From: a virus
IMG/VR virus record: IMGVR_UViG_3300047318_000145
Coordinates: 1 to 46,117 of that record
Strand: one strand, 5' to 3'
Length of the DNA: 46,117 bases
Shown in pieces: positions 7,160-16,202 of the stretch. Below the pieces are notes generated by a model, which did not search any database, was not told the origin of the DNA, and saw only the letters and a program-made list of their open reading frames with translations. Both the position numbers and the translations under genes were made by a program. Positions within the stretch are counted from its first letter, which is position 1. Every line of letters starts with the position of its first letter.

Positions 7160-8065
7160 TTAGAAGCCAGCAGTCTTCTGGACGATCAGCGCAGAGCCGA
7201 GGCTGTTCTTGTGCTTGAGCGAGAACTCGCCCAGCAGCATGGCCTTGGTGCTGTCACCGGTCTTCGCGAGGTTCTTGCGCTCCCACGGACGAAGGGTCGG
7301 CTTCGACCACATGTCGGGTTCGTAAACCAACGTGTTCTCGGTGCGGAGCCAACGGTTGATCTCGACCTTCTGCTCACCGAACGGCGAGACATACAGGTTG
7401 ACCACGTTGACCAGCTTCTTCGCGTCGGAGCCCGAGAGGGTCCGGTAGCGACCAGCAGCCGCAGCGAAGCCCGCCAGCGTCACCGAGTTCGTCGGGGTGA
7501 CCATGATGCGGGACGGCTCAGCGCCACTCTCGTACGCCTTCTGCAGCGCGGTGACGAGGAACTGCTCCGTCAGTGGATCATCGTTCGCAGCGGTGCGGAC
7601 AATGTTGGCGCTGGCGATCTGGACCTGAGCGGAGTCAAGGGTCGAGGGGACGGTCGTGCCGTTGCCCGCAGCCTTGGTACCGGCGAGGCCGATGTAGGCG
7701 ATTTCCACGTCACGCTTAAGCGCAGCGGCCGTCTTGGCCATCTGGTAAGCGAACTCTTTCTTCCGGCCGTAGGTCGACACGACGTCGGCACGGTCAGAGA
7801 CCACAACGGCCTCGGTGAAGATTTGAGTGTAGTTCGACTTCATCGTGGTCGGAGTGACGGTGATGAAGGTCGGGTCCGCGCCTTCGACCGCAGCGTTCTG
7901 GGCCGGTGCGCGCAGGCTGTCTTCCTGCCACTGGAACAGCGGCTGGGTGATCTTCTCCGAGCCAATGCTCGACATGAAGGGGGTCTTGCGCGGGGAGAGG
8001 TTGGTGATGACGTCGGCAACGTCTTCCTTGATGCCGACCATCTGATAAGTCTGAAACTGAGCCAT
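7160..8065 (-). CDS. Major capsid protein, SU10-like
   Basis: 301 residues beginning MAQFQTYQMVGIKEDVADVI. The N-terminal pattern NLSPRKTPFMSSIG..K.....FQWQEDSL and the later SDRADVVSTYGRKKEFAYQ are characteristic of the SU10-type HK97-fold major head protein family. Length is right for that family. It is preceded by the scaffold gene and followed by a terminator, as usual for a highly expressed capsid gene. Confidence 0.9.
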   Translation of the reverse strand: MAQFQTYQMVGIKEDVADVITNLSPRKTPFMSSIGSEKITQPLFQWQEDSLRAPAQNAAVEGADPTFITVTPTTMKSNYTQIFTEAVVVSDRADVVSTYGRKKEFAYQMAKTAAALKRDVEIAYIGLAGTKAAGNGTTVPSTLDSAQVQIASANIVRTAANDDPLTEQFLVTALQKAYESGAEPSRIMVTPTNSVTLAGFAAAAGRYRTLSGSDAKKLVNVVNLYVSPFGEQKVEINRWLRTENTLVYEPDMWSKPTLRPWERKNLAKTGDSTKAMLLGEFSLKHKNSLGSALIVQKTAGF

Positions 8066-8100
8066 TAGAAATTTAGTCTCTTCTGCAATGTAGTGGTGTG

Positions 8101-9183
8101 TTACTCGCCATCAAACATGGCGAGGAATGCGTCGGCGGCGTCGGCCTGAGAGCCTGACTGCTTCGCCTTCTGCACAGCCGACTTGGCCGTGACTTTCTTT
8201 GCGCTGTCGCGCACTGCGGGGGTTGATGCGGAGTTCTTCACGATGCGTGTCGGGGTCTTGTTCACCTTCTTGGTCAAGACCTTGTTGGCACCCTTGGAGA
8301 ACTGCATCGCCATGTGCAGCACTTTGAAAGCAGCCGGATCATTGAGGGACGTTACGACTTTGGCGTCGAAGCCCTGATCCACTGCGAAGTTTCGAATGTC
8401 CGCGTAGACCGCGTCATTCCAGCCCTTGATGAACGTCTTGCTCTCGGGGTTCTTGAGCGCCTTCAGACATTCAGCGGACTGCTTCTTCGCTGCTTCCTTC
8501 TGCTCAGCAGTGATCTTTTCGACGTAGGAGGTGAGTTCGTTCTTGAGGAACGTCTCTTCCTGAATAGCCTCGTTCGCCTCTGCAGTGAGTTCCTGCAGAT
8601 GCTCAGCGGGGATATTCGGGTCCTTCATGTACTGGGTCCACGGCAGAGCGCGGTATTTGTCCGCTCGCGCAGTCGCACGCTGCAGGAGGGCGTTGTACGC
8701 AGTGACATTCTCTGTCCGCTTTGCGTTTACGACCTCTCGCTCAGTGGCGACTTCTTGCGACTTGCGGGTGAGAGCAGCCTCTTGACCAAAGAGACGCTTC
8801 AGGTCGGAGACCTTAACCTCATGCTCAGTGTCGCCTTCCTTGACCTTGACGTACGTCTCGTCACTGTCATCGGCAAACTTGCGCTTCGGTTTGTCGTCTT
8901 CGTCCTTGTCGTTCTCTTCGTCTTCGTCGCCTTCGTTCTCTTCCTCGTCTTCGGATGGCTCGTCTTCAGCGTCCTCGTCCGGGGTCTCGTTCTCGGCGTC
9001 GTTGGCGTTCTCTTCGTCTTCGTCGGCTTCGGTTTCTTTCTTCGATGGCTTCTTTGCAGAAGCGTCGTCACCCTCTTCGGGATCACCATCGCCAAGGAGA
9101 GCAGCAACGAAATCGTCGTCGTTGATCTCTTCCGGGTATTCTACGTTCAATGCGGCGTCGTTAGAGTTGATAGCCGTCGTCAT
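8101..9183 (-). CDS. Scaffolding protein
   Basis: 360 residues. Residues 15-110 are extremely acidic (runs of Asp/Glu such as EDEEENEGDEDEEN). Next is a helical middle, with VKVSDLKRLFGQEAALTRKS and KNELTSYVEKITAEQKEAAK. The C-terminus is basic, rich in Lys/Thr, and ends ADAFLAMFDGE. An acidic start, coiled-coil centre, basic tail and position between portal and capsid genes are the usual marks of a podophage capsid assembly scaffold. The nucleotide sequence of the acidic part is a low-complexity GAnGAn tract. Confidence 0.85.
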   Translation of the reverse strand: MTTAINSNDAALNVEYPEEINDDDFVAALLGDGDPEEGDDASAKKPSKKETEADEDEENANDAENETPDEDAEDEPSEDEEENEGDEDEENDKDEDDKPKRKFADDSDETYVKVKEGDTEHEVKVSDLKRLFGQEAALTRKSQEVATEREVVNAKRTENVTAYNALLQRATARADKYRALPWTQYMKDPNIPAEHLQELTAEANEAIQEETFLKNELTSYVEKITAEQKEAAKKQSAECLKALKNPESKTFIKGWNDAVYADIRNFAVDQGFDAKVVTSLNDPAAFKVLHMAMQFSKGANKVLTKKVNKTPTRIVKNSASTPAVRDSAKKVTAKSAVQKAKQSGSQADAADAFLAMFDGE

Positions 9184-9494
9184 CAGTCGTCATTCCTATA
9201 GATGTCGTGGACGCCCTCATGGTCGAACTCGTCGACTTCGGGGGTGGTCTCGGACGTCTTCTGTTCAGTTAGTTTGGTGTGCGCGGCAGAGAACTTCTGC
9301 GCGAGTGCGAGGAAGCCTGAGAAACCTTGGTAGGCGGCATAAATGCCTTCGCGTTCTCGGGCGTTCTTGGGGTCTGTGTGGAGGATGTCCGTGGCGCACT
9401 GCTGGGAATACATTGCAGTGAGCGCCGCGAACGCCTCCGAACTGAGAAGCTCCGTACAGAAGCCTCCCAGTTCGAGGATCGTTGCGTCGTCCAT
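9183..9494 (-). CDS. Hypothetical protein between portal and scaffold genes
   Basis: 103 residues beginning MDDATILELGGFCTELLSSE. A helical N-terminal 70 residues is followed by an acidic, probably unstructured tail. Its stop overlaps the start of the scaffold gene by one base. Small helical proteins are commonly found at this place in T7-supergroup virion operons. No motif recognised. Confidence 0.75.
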   Translation of the reverse strand: MDDATILELGGFCTELLSSEAFAALTAMYSQQCATDILHTDPKNAREREGIYAAYQGFSGFLALAQKFSAAHTKLTEQKTSETTPEVDEFDHEGVHDIYRNDD

Positions 9495-9501
9495 TTAGTC
9501 C

Positions 9502-11550
9502 TTAAGCTGCCTTGGAAGCCGCAGGTTTAGATGCGGCTTTCATCTTTGCTTCGTGGTCCTTGTTGATCTTCTCTTCCTGCAGAGCCAATTCCTGACCATC
9601 GTGGAGAATGCGAGCACGTGTCTCTGCATCCTGTCGATCGTTCGTACGGGCTTGGTTGTCTGCGGCGAGCGCAAGCTGCTGGTCCTGCTGCTGCGACTTG
9701 GTTTGATCCAAGGCGAACAGTCGGCTGGCATCGGCCTGCTTGATGGTGAGAGCCTTGTCGGCCGTCGCAGCGGTCTGCTGCTTGACCTGGAGTTCACCCA
9801 TCTTGATCGGGTCGGGACCCGGAGGCGGTGCGTTGGGATCGAGATACGAGTTGAAGTTCGTGAAGCCTTTGAGCTTCGCGATGTCGTTGAGCATTGCGTA
9901 GCGGCCCTTCTGGCCGAACATGTTGCCCAAGCCGGGGTCCTTAGCCATGCCTTCATAGCCCTGCATGAGGTCCATGGCGGCCTGATCCTTCTCACCATAA
10001 CCGAGGTGAGCGGACACGGTGCACGACGTACGCTCAGTCCACTGCTTGGGCGTGAACCCAATAGGCTGACCGGCGAGTTCGATGATCTTCTCGTCCTGAT
10101 GGTTCAGGATGAGCAGACGCACGACTTCAAGCATGAGCGGGACGAGGAAGTTGTAAGCGAAGTTGCGCGCCATGATCTTCTGGCGGATGCTGCTTACCTT
10201 CATCATCGTGTCCACAAGACCCTTGGAGTTCTGGGTCGAGATGGCGCTCTTGTCGAGACCCTGCGACAGCGCAGAGATGCCCGTGGACTTCTCGTTGTTG
10301 TCGTTCAGCATACCCAGCACGTTGAAGACGTACGGGTTCAGGTTGGCCTGTTGGAACGGCTGCACACTGTCCGGTCGCCTGACGTTAACGACGCCGCCGA
10401 GCCGGTTGTCTAAGAGTTCACGTGGGTTCATTAGACCGCCATTGACCACAGCCCAACGCGGGTTAGTCGTGATGGCGGTGTGATCGAGCACACCACGGAA
10501 GAGAACGGTTCGAGCGTTCTGGGTGTGGATCACACGCTGTGCAAAGTTGTTGCCGTAGAAGACATGCGAGACCGGCAGCGGCACGTACGCGATGAAGGGA
10601 GCCTTGTCGACTTCCTCAGGCGGATAGAGCAGCTTGTCGCCAGCGATGCAGATTTTGTAGAGACGGACGCCCTTGCTGGGGTCGATCTGCATACGCACGA
10701 AGTTCTCAAAGTAGACGATGTATTCGAGTTCGTCCTGTATCGGGTCGTCGGAGACGTCGTTCTGCCGAGTAGGCGAAGTGCGCGCGAGAACCTCAGGAGA
10801 GAACATCAGGGCCCGAGCGTCATCGGCCGGAAGGGACGCAACGAGCTTCGGGTCTACACCCATCTCGATAAGCTCAGCCTTCGTCTTCGGCGTGCGGTGG
10901 CTGCAATAGACCGCCTTGTCGATGGACGTCGCGATGCTCTCGATCAGAAACTCTTCGGGAGCAATGTTGACTATGGTGACCTTGGAGACGTCCTGCTTGC
11001 GCGTGAGGGTGCCCTTGAAGGTGCCATCCGGCTGCTCCTCGGCGTCGAAGGTGTCGACCTCGTCGTGCGAGGCGAGAGCCGTCGCGTCTTCTTGGCTGAT
11101 ACCCTCGAACTCTTCGTCCGAGTATTTGAACTTCTCTTCCCAGAACACCTTGACCACGCCTGCGCGAGCGACGAGCCCGTCATAGATGGCGCTGCCAAAG
11201 ATGTTGAAGCCGTCGTTCTCGCGATAGATGACGTAGCGAGCCGCCTCGGTCGCAACGCGACAGTTGGCAGCATTCATGAACTGGTCGGGGTCGAACTGCG
11301 CAATCTGCTCGCCACCGGAGAACACCTCCTGCAACTGAGCGCGCATCATCTCGACGCTGTCGTAAACGTCGCTGGCCACGTACGAGGACGAGCCTTCGTT
11401 GGTGCGCCGAGGAAGCTCCCCGTTCAGATACTTCGTGACCCGCGTGCGCTCAAGCGCCAGTCGCGAGTCGTAGAAGCCTGAAGCGGTCATCTGCTTCTGG
11501 GAGACCCGGGCGACAATATCCTCGGGACTTAGGGGGCGAGTTGTCGCCAT
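9502..11550 (-). CDS. Portal protein
   Basis: 682 residues beginning MATTRPLSPEDIVARVSQKQ. The pattern YLNGELPRRTNEGSSSYVASDVYD.VEM, the PSKGVRLYK clip-like region and LYPPEEVDKAPFIAYVPLPVSH match P22-like portals of podophages. The C-terminal ~120 residues form a Gln/Ala/Lys-rich coiled coil, as in barrel-bearing portals. It lies directly downstream of the large terminase gene. It would form the dodecameric DNA entry pore. Confidence 0.9.
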   Translation of the reverse strand: MATTRPLSPEDIVARVSQKQMTASGFYDSRLALERTRVTKYLNGELPRRTNEGSSSYVASDVYDSVEMMRAQLQEVFSGGEQIAQFDPDQFMNAANCRVATEAARYVIYRENDGFNIFGSAIYDGLVARAGVVKVFWEEKFKYSDEEFEGISQEDATALASHDEVDTFDAEEQPDGTFKGTLTRKQDVSKVTIVNIAPEEFLIESIATSIDKAVYCSHRTPKTKAELIEMGVDPKLVASLPADDARALMFSPEVLARTSPTRQNDVSDDPIQDELEYIVYFENFVRMQIDPSKGVRLYKICIAGDKLLYPPEEVDKAPFIAYVPLPVSHVFYGNNFAQRVIHTQNARTVLFRGVLDHTAITTNPRWAVVNGGLMNPRELLDNRLGGVVNVRRPDSVQPFQQANLNPYVFNVLGMLNDNNEKSTGISALSQGLDKSAISTQNSKGLVDTMMKVSSIRQKIMARNFAYNFLVPLMLEVVRLLILNHQDEKIIELAGQPIGFTPKQWTERTSCTVSAHLGYGEKDQAAMDLMQGYEGMAKDPGLGNMFGQKGRYAMLNDIAKLKGFTNFNSYLDPNAPPPGPDPIKMGELQVKQQTAATADKALTIKQADASRLFALDQTKSQQQDQQLALAADNQARTNDRQDAETRARILHDGQELALQEEKINKDHEAKMKAASKPAASKAA

Positions 11551-11562
11551 AGGTTTCCTTTG

Positions 11563-13221
11563 TTAGATGGCTTGAACGTAGTAGTCGTCGGTGACTTCGA
11601 CCGGCGTCCACACGTCCTCGGAGACGTACGCTGCGATTGCGAGCGCCATGACCGTGTCGTCGTGAGTGCCACCCTCGGCCTCCATCTTCCCGGCCTCGGT
11701 GACGACGAACGTCATCATCTCCTGCAGGGTCGTGGGGTCGTTGATCTCGATGCCGCCGTCGCGGTCTAGTTCGCGCAGCTTGTCGATGATCAGGGGTTTG
11801 GTCCGCTCGCTAGTGAAGAAGCCGAGGTTGATGCTGTCCCTCTCGTCCAAAGTGCCCTCAGGCTGCTCTGTGTAGAGGTAGGGATAGTTCGCATCACGCA
11901 GGGCGACGCATGTCACCAGACCGTGGTTGTTGCGCTCAGGAGCGATGGTGGCGCTGTTGTAGTGATAGCCGAGAGCGATGAGGACCTTCGCGAACTCGTC
12001 GGGGTGGATGATTCCACGCCAGACGGCCACTTGCCTTCGCTTGCTGTCTAGGACTTGTGCGACACTGCTGTCGCCTTCCTTCTTGCCCTTCACGCCGCCA
12101 CGGATGCCCATGCCGACGTCAGCACCAATGGTGTACGTCTCTTTGTCTGAGCGCTCGTGATAGATCAGAAGCTCACCACGACGGTCTTCTTCAAGCACGC
12201 GCAGAGGCAGGGCTTGGCCTGTCTTCTGATCATACTTGACGGCGACGGTCATCTGCTTGAGCGGAGGCTTGGCCTTGGCTTTCTGCAGCCGCTCGTTGAG
12301 CTTCTCGGTGTTGAATATTGGTCGGCCAGTGCTAAGGAAGGCTTCCTCGGCGGTCGACGGGTATTCCTGCTTGAACAGATCGAGACCGCTGGTCGCGACT
12401 TTCTTACGCCGCCAGTAGAGTTGGTCGTTGGAGTTCAGAAGCGGAGCGAATAGCTCCATCATCTTTTCTTCTTCGGGTGTTCGCACAAAGTCTGCGGGCG
12501 CGGTCTCACGGTATTCATCCGTTTCGAACCAAGCGCTGAAAAACACCTCGTACCCGTTCCATAGATGGTCGCGGCGAACTGCGCCTTGATACATCTCGTA
12601 GAACTTGCCGGTCACACCTTGTGCCGTGCTCTCCAGGAAGAGGAACGTGTCGTTCTCTTCGGGGATGGCCTGCACTAGACCGTTGAAGTTTGTGTTAGCG
12701 AATGCGACGGGCCAGAACGCCACCTCAGAGAGATGCGCGAACGTAAGCGTTTCGCCGCGTGCGATGCCTCGGCCACCTGCCGTAGCAACGCGCATGCCGC
12801 TGTCGAGCTTGTCGAAGTTCAACTCGTTACGCGAGAGATACTTCGTCGACGGACGGACGATGTCAGGGACGTTGTCGTGGATGCGTCGATACATATCGAG
12901 CAGAGCCGTGGTGCTGTCGCCTTCGTGCGCCATCACGAGACCCTTCTGGGCCTTGCGCTGAGACAACCACCAATACTGGAATGCTGAGATGACGGTGGAG
13001 AGACCCTGCTGACGTGCCTTGAGCACGACGAACCGGACCTTTCCTGTTTCTTCCCACTGCTGCAGCAACTCTTCAAGGAAGCGCTTCTGCACTCGGTTCA
13101 GAACGAGTGGGGCAATCTTACCCTTCTTCGTTCTGATCTTCACACACTTGGCAGCGTAGAATTCGAAGTCGTCGAGGAGGCGCTTGCGCGCCGCCCTCTG
13201 CTTGTCGGATAACTCAGTCAC
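11563..13221 (-). CDS. Terminase large subunit
   Basis: 552 residues. ATPase: a Walker A variant LKARQQGLST (67-76) and a Walker B-like strand TLTFAHLSEV with the catalytic Glu near 166. Nuclease: Asp in YTIGADVGMG (D368), Glu in APERNNHG (E429) and the HDDTVMALA pair (D521/D522), giving the RNase H-like metal site. The ARQQGLST form of Walker A is usual in this terminase clade. It packages DNA through the portal. The start overlaps the small terminase gene by eight bases. Confidence 0.93.
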   Translation of the reverse strand: MTELSDKQRAARKRLLDDFEFYAAKCVKIRTKKGKIAPLVLNRVQKRFLEELLQQWEETGKVRFVVLKARQQGLSTVISAFQYWWLSQRKAQKGLVMAHEGDSTTALLDMYRRIHDNVPDIVRPSTKYLSRNELNFDKLDSGMRVATAGGRGIARGETLTFAHLSEVAFWPVAFANTNFNGLVQAIPEENDTFLFLESTAQGVTGKFYEMYQGAVRRDHLWNGYEVFFSAWFETDEYRETAPADFVRTPEEEKMMELFAPLLNSNDQLYWRRKKVATSGLDLFKQEYPSTAEEAFLSTGRPIFNTEKLNERLQKAKAKPPLKQMTVAVKYDQKTGQALPLRVLEEDRRGELLIYHERSDKETYTIGADVGMGIRGGVKGKKEGDSSVAQVLDSKRRQVAVWRGIIHPDEFAKVLIALGYHYNSATIAPERNNHGLVTCVALRDANYPYLYTEQPEGTLDERDSINLGFFTSERTKPLIIDKLRELDRDGGIEINDPTTLQEMMTFVVTEAGKMEAEGGTHDDTVMALAIAAYVSEDVWTPVEVTDDYYVQAI

Positions 13222-13714
13222 CAGAAATCTCGTCGAGGAAGTCTTCGGCCTTGCTGAGCGTCAACTTGGACTTGCTCTCAGGTTTCGACTTCGTATAGGC
13301 GAGCACAGTGTTGGCGGCTGATACCTTGGTCTTCTGTTCGGTCGGGCCAACCGCGAGAATGAACATCTCTCGCAAAGCTGCTTTGGCCATCGCAGCTTCG
13401 TCGTTGGGAATAGTGATCCACTCGCCATTCGCGTCGAGGACGCGGTCCTCTTCGGGGGCAAGCTGGCCAGTGTCGGTCATGATCTGGATAAACCTGTCTG
13501 CAAGCGCACGAGCTTTCGCCCACTTCTTCTCGGCTTTCGCGCGAGTAGAACCGTTGGGGACGCCAGTGCGTTTGAATTTCTGTGGGTCGATTTTGCGGTC
13601 GAGTTTTAGCTGCATGTCCCGCAGCTTCATCTTGATGCGGAAATCTTCGTCTTGCCACGCAGCCTTCGCCGCAAGCGAGAAGACCGAAGCCTTCTCACTC
13701 ACGTCGTCGGTCAT
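13214..13714 (-). CDS. Putative terminase small subunit
   Basis: 166 residues beginning MTDDVSEKASVFSLAAKAAW. The basic helical N-terminal half (KMKLRDMQLKLDRKIDPQKF) could bind DNA. The C-terminal part has helices with ALREMFILAVGPTEQKTKVSA. The call rests on its place directly before, and overlapping, the large terminase gene, and on size. No family signature was recognised. Confidence 0.65.
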   Translation of the reverse strand: MTDDVSEKASVFSLAAKAAWQDEDFRIKMKLRDMQLKLDRKIDPQKFKRTGVPNGSTRAKAEKKWAKARALADRFIQIMTDTGQLAPEEDRVLDANGEWITIPNDEAAMAKAALREMFILAVGPTEQKTKVSAANTVLAYTKSKPESKSKLTLSKAEDFLDEISGD

Positions 13715-13723
13715 TTGTCTTCC

Positions 13724-16192
13724 TTACTTGAAGGCGCTCTGGACTGCTGCAGCCGCCTCGGGCGATAGAAAGTCCGAGTAGTGGTCTACAGCCTTGTCGC
13801 GTTCCTTCGTGTTCGAGCCAATCTTGTGAAGCTGGCGAACCAGTCCCTTGATGGCGTGCGAGAACTCGGGATACTGCGAGACCAGTGTCTGCTCAGCGTT
13901 GATACGCTTCTGTGCAGAGTGCTCAGCCTTAGCGAGATACTTCGGGCTCTTTGCACCGTAAGCCGACGCCTCATGCACGGCATAAGCCTTCGCAGAGATG
14001 TCCGCAGGATACAGTTGAGCATCGTCGAGCGGTTCGTACGCGCTGGCCTTCGGTGCCTCTTCAGCCTTGGGGGCCTCAGTCTTCACCTTGCCATTGCTTT
14101 TGCTGATTTTCATCGCAGGAGCAGGCGCCGCATTCTCCGCACCCGGTTCGGGCGGGAGACCAGCCTTCAGCTTCTGCTTGAGCATCGAGAGCGCCATCGG
14201 GTTGAACTCGGGCGCTGCGGGAGTCGCAGGCGGAGCTTCAGCCGGAGGAGCCTCAGGAGCCGGTAGGCCTGCCTTGAGCTTCTTCTGCAGCATCGCGAGC
14301 GCCATCGGACTGATGTCCGGTTTGGCAGGCGGTGCCGGGGGCGGCGGCGCTTCAGGCTGTGGTTCAGGCGGCAAGCCTGCCTTCAGCTTCTGCTTCAGCA
14401 TCTGCAGTGCCATCGGGTTGAACTCGGGCACTTGAGGGGCCGCAGGGGCCGGGGGCGCGGGTGCACCAGGTAAAGGTGTCGCCAGTTGCTTCTTCAGCAT
14501 CTGCAGCGCCATCGGATTGAACTGAGGCGCGGCAGGAGGAGGAGCACCCGGAGGAGCAACCTGCGGGCCCGTAGGTCCAGTCGCAGGAGGCCGAGGGCCC
14601 CAAGGTGCGTTGGTCGGCTGCGGCAGCGGAGGAGGCTGCTGCGGGACCGGAGGAGGCGTCGCGCCCATGCGTAGCTGTGCGTTGTGATCTGCGAACGTCT
14701 TGGCGAAGTTTGCCGCCGGTCGTGATCCACCAGTGATGCTGTCGAGGAGACGTGCACCACCGAGGCCGATACCGAGGCCGCCCATGAGGCCGCCGCCGAC
14801 TGCACCAGACACGTGAGGCATCCCGAACGCGAGCGCGCCGAGGCCTGCCATCGTGCCGCCAATGTGCCAAGGGTTGAAGACGCCGCGCACGACGTTCTTC
14901 ATTCCGCCAGTAGCGGAGCCTTGCCAGCCGGTCTTGGGATCGAACGAGCCTTCCTCTTGAGCCTGCTGCCCGGTCTTCAGCGCGCGAGCGAGGAAGTGAG
15001 CGTTGGCTCCATCGGGAGCATTGGCCGTTGCGGTCGTCAGGTGCTCCATGTCCTTCGGGGTGATCTGGTCACCACGTCGGACGGAGGCGATTGCGTTCGC
15101 CTCTTCGGGAGACAGCGTCTTCTGCTGCGCGACCTTGTCCAAGGCGGCCTTAAGCTCGCCGTGGGTGTCAGCCATGACCTTCTGATGCGCCTGTGCCGCC
15201 TCGTGAATGTTCGCGAGGTCTAGGCCAGTGTTCTGCAAGCGCGTGGCATAGTTGGCCGCAGCTTCCGGGTCGGCGTTGTACTTGCCCATGCGGATAGCAC
15301 GAGCGCCTGCAGCGACGGCTGGGAGCACATGAGGCGAGACGCTTGCTGCGCCTCCGACTGCAGCCTCAGGAAGCTGCGCAGGGTCGAAGGGTTCGTCGGT
15401 GCCGATCTTGGTGCCAGCCTGCGTGATAGCGTTCTGCGCTACGCCGCCGCCAGCGCCTACGGCACCGCGAGTGAGCAAGTTGGTCGCCACACGACCGAGG
15501 CCATTCAAGCCAGCGCCGACCGCATTCCCGATACCGGGAGCATGCATGATCGAGCCGGGGACGGCTGCAGCGAGCGTGGTGCCGATGCCAATGGCTTTGT
15601 CTTCGTCGTTCGGGACTGCGTTCTGGTCACCCGTACGGGCAACTGCGCGGTGCTTGACGTTGTCGCCAGCCGAGGAGAGCGCAAGGGGCGCGAGGCCGCC
15701 TACGACCGCACCAACCGGGCTGAGGAGGTCACCTACTGCCGCACCAACCGCTGACGTAGCAGCGAGGGGCGCTTGCTCAGCGACGAGCTTCGGTATCTGG
15801 CGCGGGCTCCACTTGAGCGGATTCCACGAGCCGTTGGTGACGTTTGCAGGTTTGTAGTCAGGGTCGACAGGCGCGTCGTTGACGTCGCTGCCGAGAATAT
15901 TCTTACGTGAGGACTGTACGCCTCGAACCATTTCGTTGTAGCCGTGCCGTGCACCAGACGCTATGTCCGAAATAATGCTAGGTTCTTCGGACACTTCAGG
16001 AGCCGCCGTAGTTGGCTTGGTAGCCGTCTTGGCAGAGCCGAAGTGTGAGAGGATTTCACCGGCAGAGTACCCCGCGTCCTTTGCAGCCTTGAATTTCTCA
16101 GGTGCCTTGGACGCGAGGTGGCTCACGATTTCGTCGTCAGAATAGCCAGCCGCGCGGGCCTGCGAGATTTGGTCCGCTGTTACGTCGGCCAT
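13724..16192 (-). CDS. Internal virion (ejection) protein with Pro-rich 36-residue repeats
   Basis: 822 residues. The N-terminus has two copies of an AGYS..EI.SH motif (AAGYSDDEIVSHLA and DAGYSAGEILSHFG). The next 250 residues are Ala/Gly/Val-rich and membrane-active looking (APLAATSAVGAAVGDLL). Residues about 554-675 hold four repeats, period about 36 residues, of the form F.PMAL.MLK.KLKAGLP separated by Pro/Ala linkers. The last 100 residues are helical and charged. Between tail-lysozyme and terminase genes, it is probably a core or ejection protein delivered into the host envelope. Confidence 0.75.
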   Translation of the reverse strand: MADVTADQISQARAAGYSDDEIVSHLASKAPEKFKAAKDAGYSAGEILSHFGSAKTATKPTTAAPEVSEEPSIISDIASGARHGYNEMVRGVQSSRKNILGSDVNDAPVDPDYKPANVTNGSWNPLKWSPRQIPKLVAEQAPLAATSAVGAAVGDLLSPVGAVVGGLAPLALSSAGDNVKHRAVARTGDQNAVPNDEDKAIGIGTTLAAAVPGSIMHAPGIGNAVGAGLNGLGRVATNLLTRGAVGAGGGVAQNAITQAGTKIGTDEPFDPAQLPEAAVGGAASVSPHVLPAVAAGARAIRMGKYNADPEAAANYATRLQNTGLDLANIHEAAQAHQKVMADTHGELKAALDKVAQQKTLSPEEANAIASVRRGDQITPKDMEHLTTATANAPDGANAHFLARALKTGQQAQEEGSFDPKTGWQGSATGGMKNVVRGVFNPWHIGGTMAGLGALAFGMPHVSGAVGGGLMGGLGIGLGGARLLDSITGGSRPAANFAKTFADHNAQLRMGATPPPVPQQPPPLPQPTNAPWGPRPPATGPTGPQVAPPGAPPPAAPQFNPMALQMLKKQLATPLPGAPAPPAPAAPQVPEFNPMALQMLKQKLKAGLPPEPQPEAPPPPAPPAKPDISPMALAMLQKKLKAGLPAPEAPPAEAPPATPAAPEFNPMALSMLKQKLKAGLPPEPGAENAAPAPAMKISKSNGKVKTEAPKAEEAPKASAYEPLDDAQLYPADISAKAYAVHEASAYGAKSPKYLAKAEHSAQKRINAEQTLVSQYPEFSHAIKGLVRQLHKIGSNTKERDKAVDHYSDFLSPEAAAAVQSAFK

Positions 16193-16202
16193 TCAGTTTT
16201 CC

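Noticed and set aside
7211-8068. 285-codon plus-strand ORF opposite the capsid gene
   Set aside because: Mirror of the capsid gene codons; Arg/Val/Leu-rich composition typical of antisense frames.
8314-9201. 295-codon plus-strand ORF opposite the scaffold gene
   Set aside because: It is antisense to the acidic low-complexity part of the scaffold gene, where GAn codons read as hydrophobic residues on the other strand; no ribosome site or operon context.
10480-11481. 333-codon plus-strand ORF opposite the portal gene
   Set aside because: Antisense shadow of a well-supported portal gene on a strand with no neighbouring genes.
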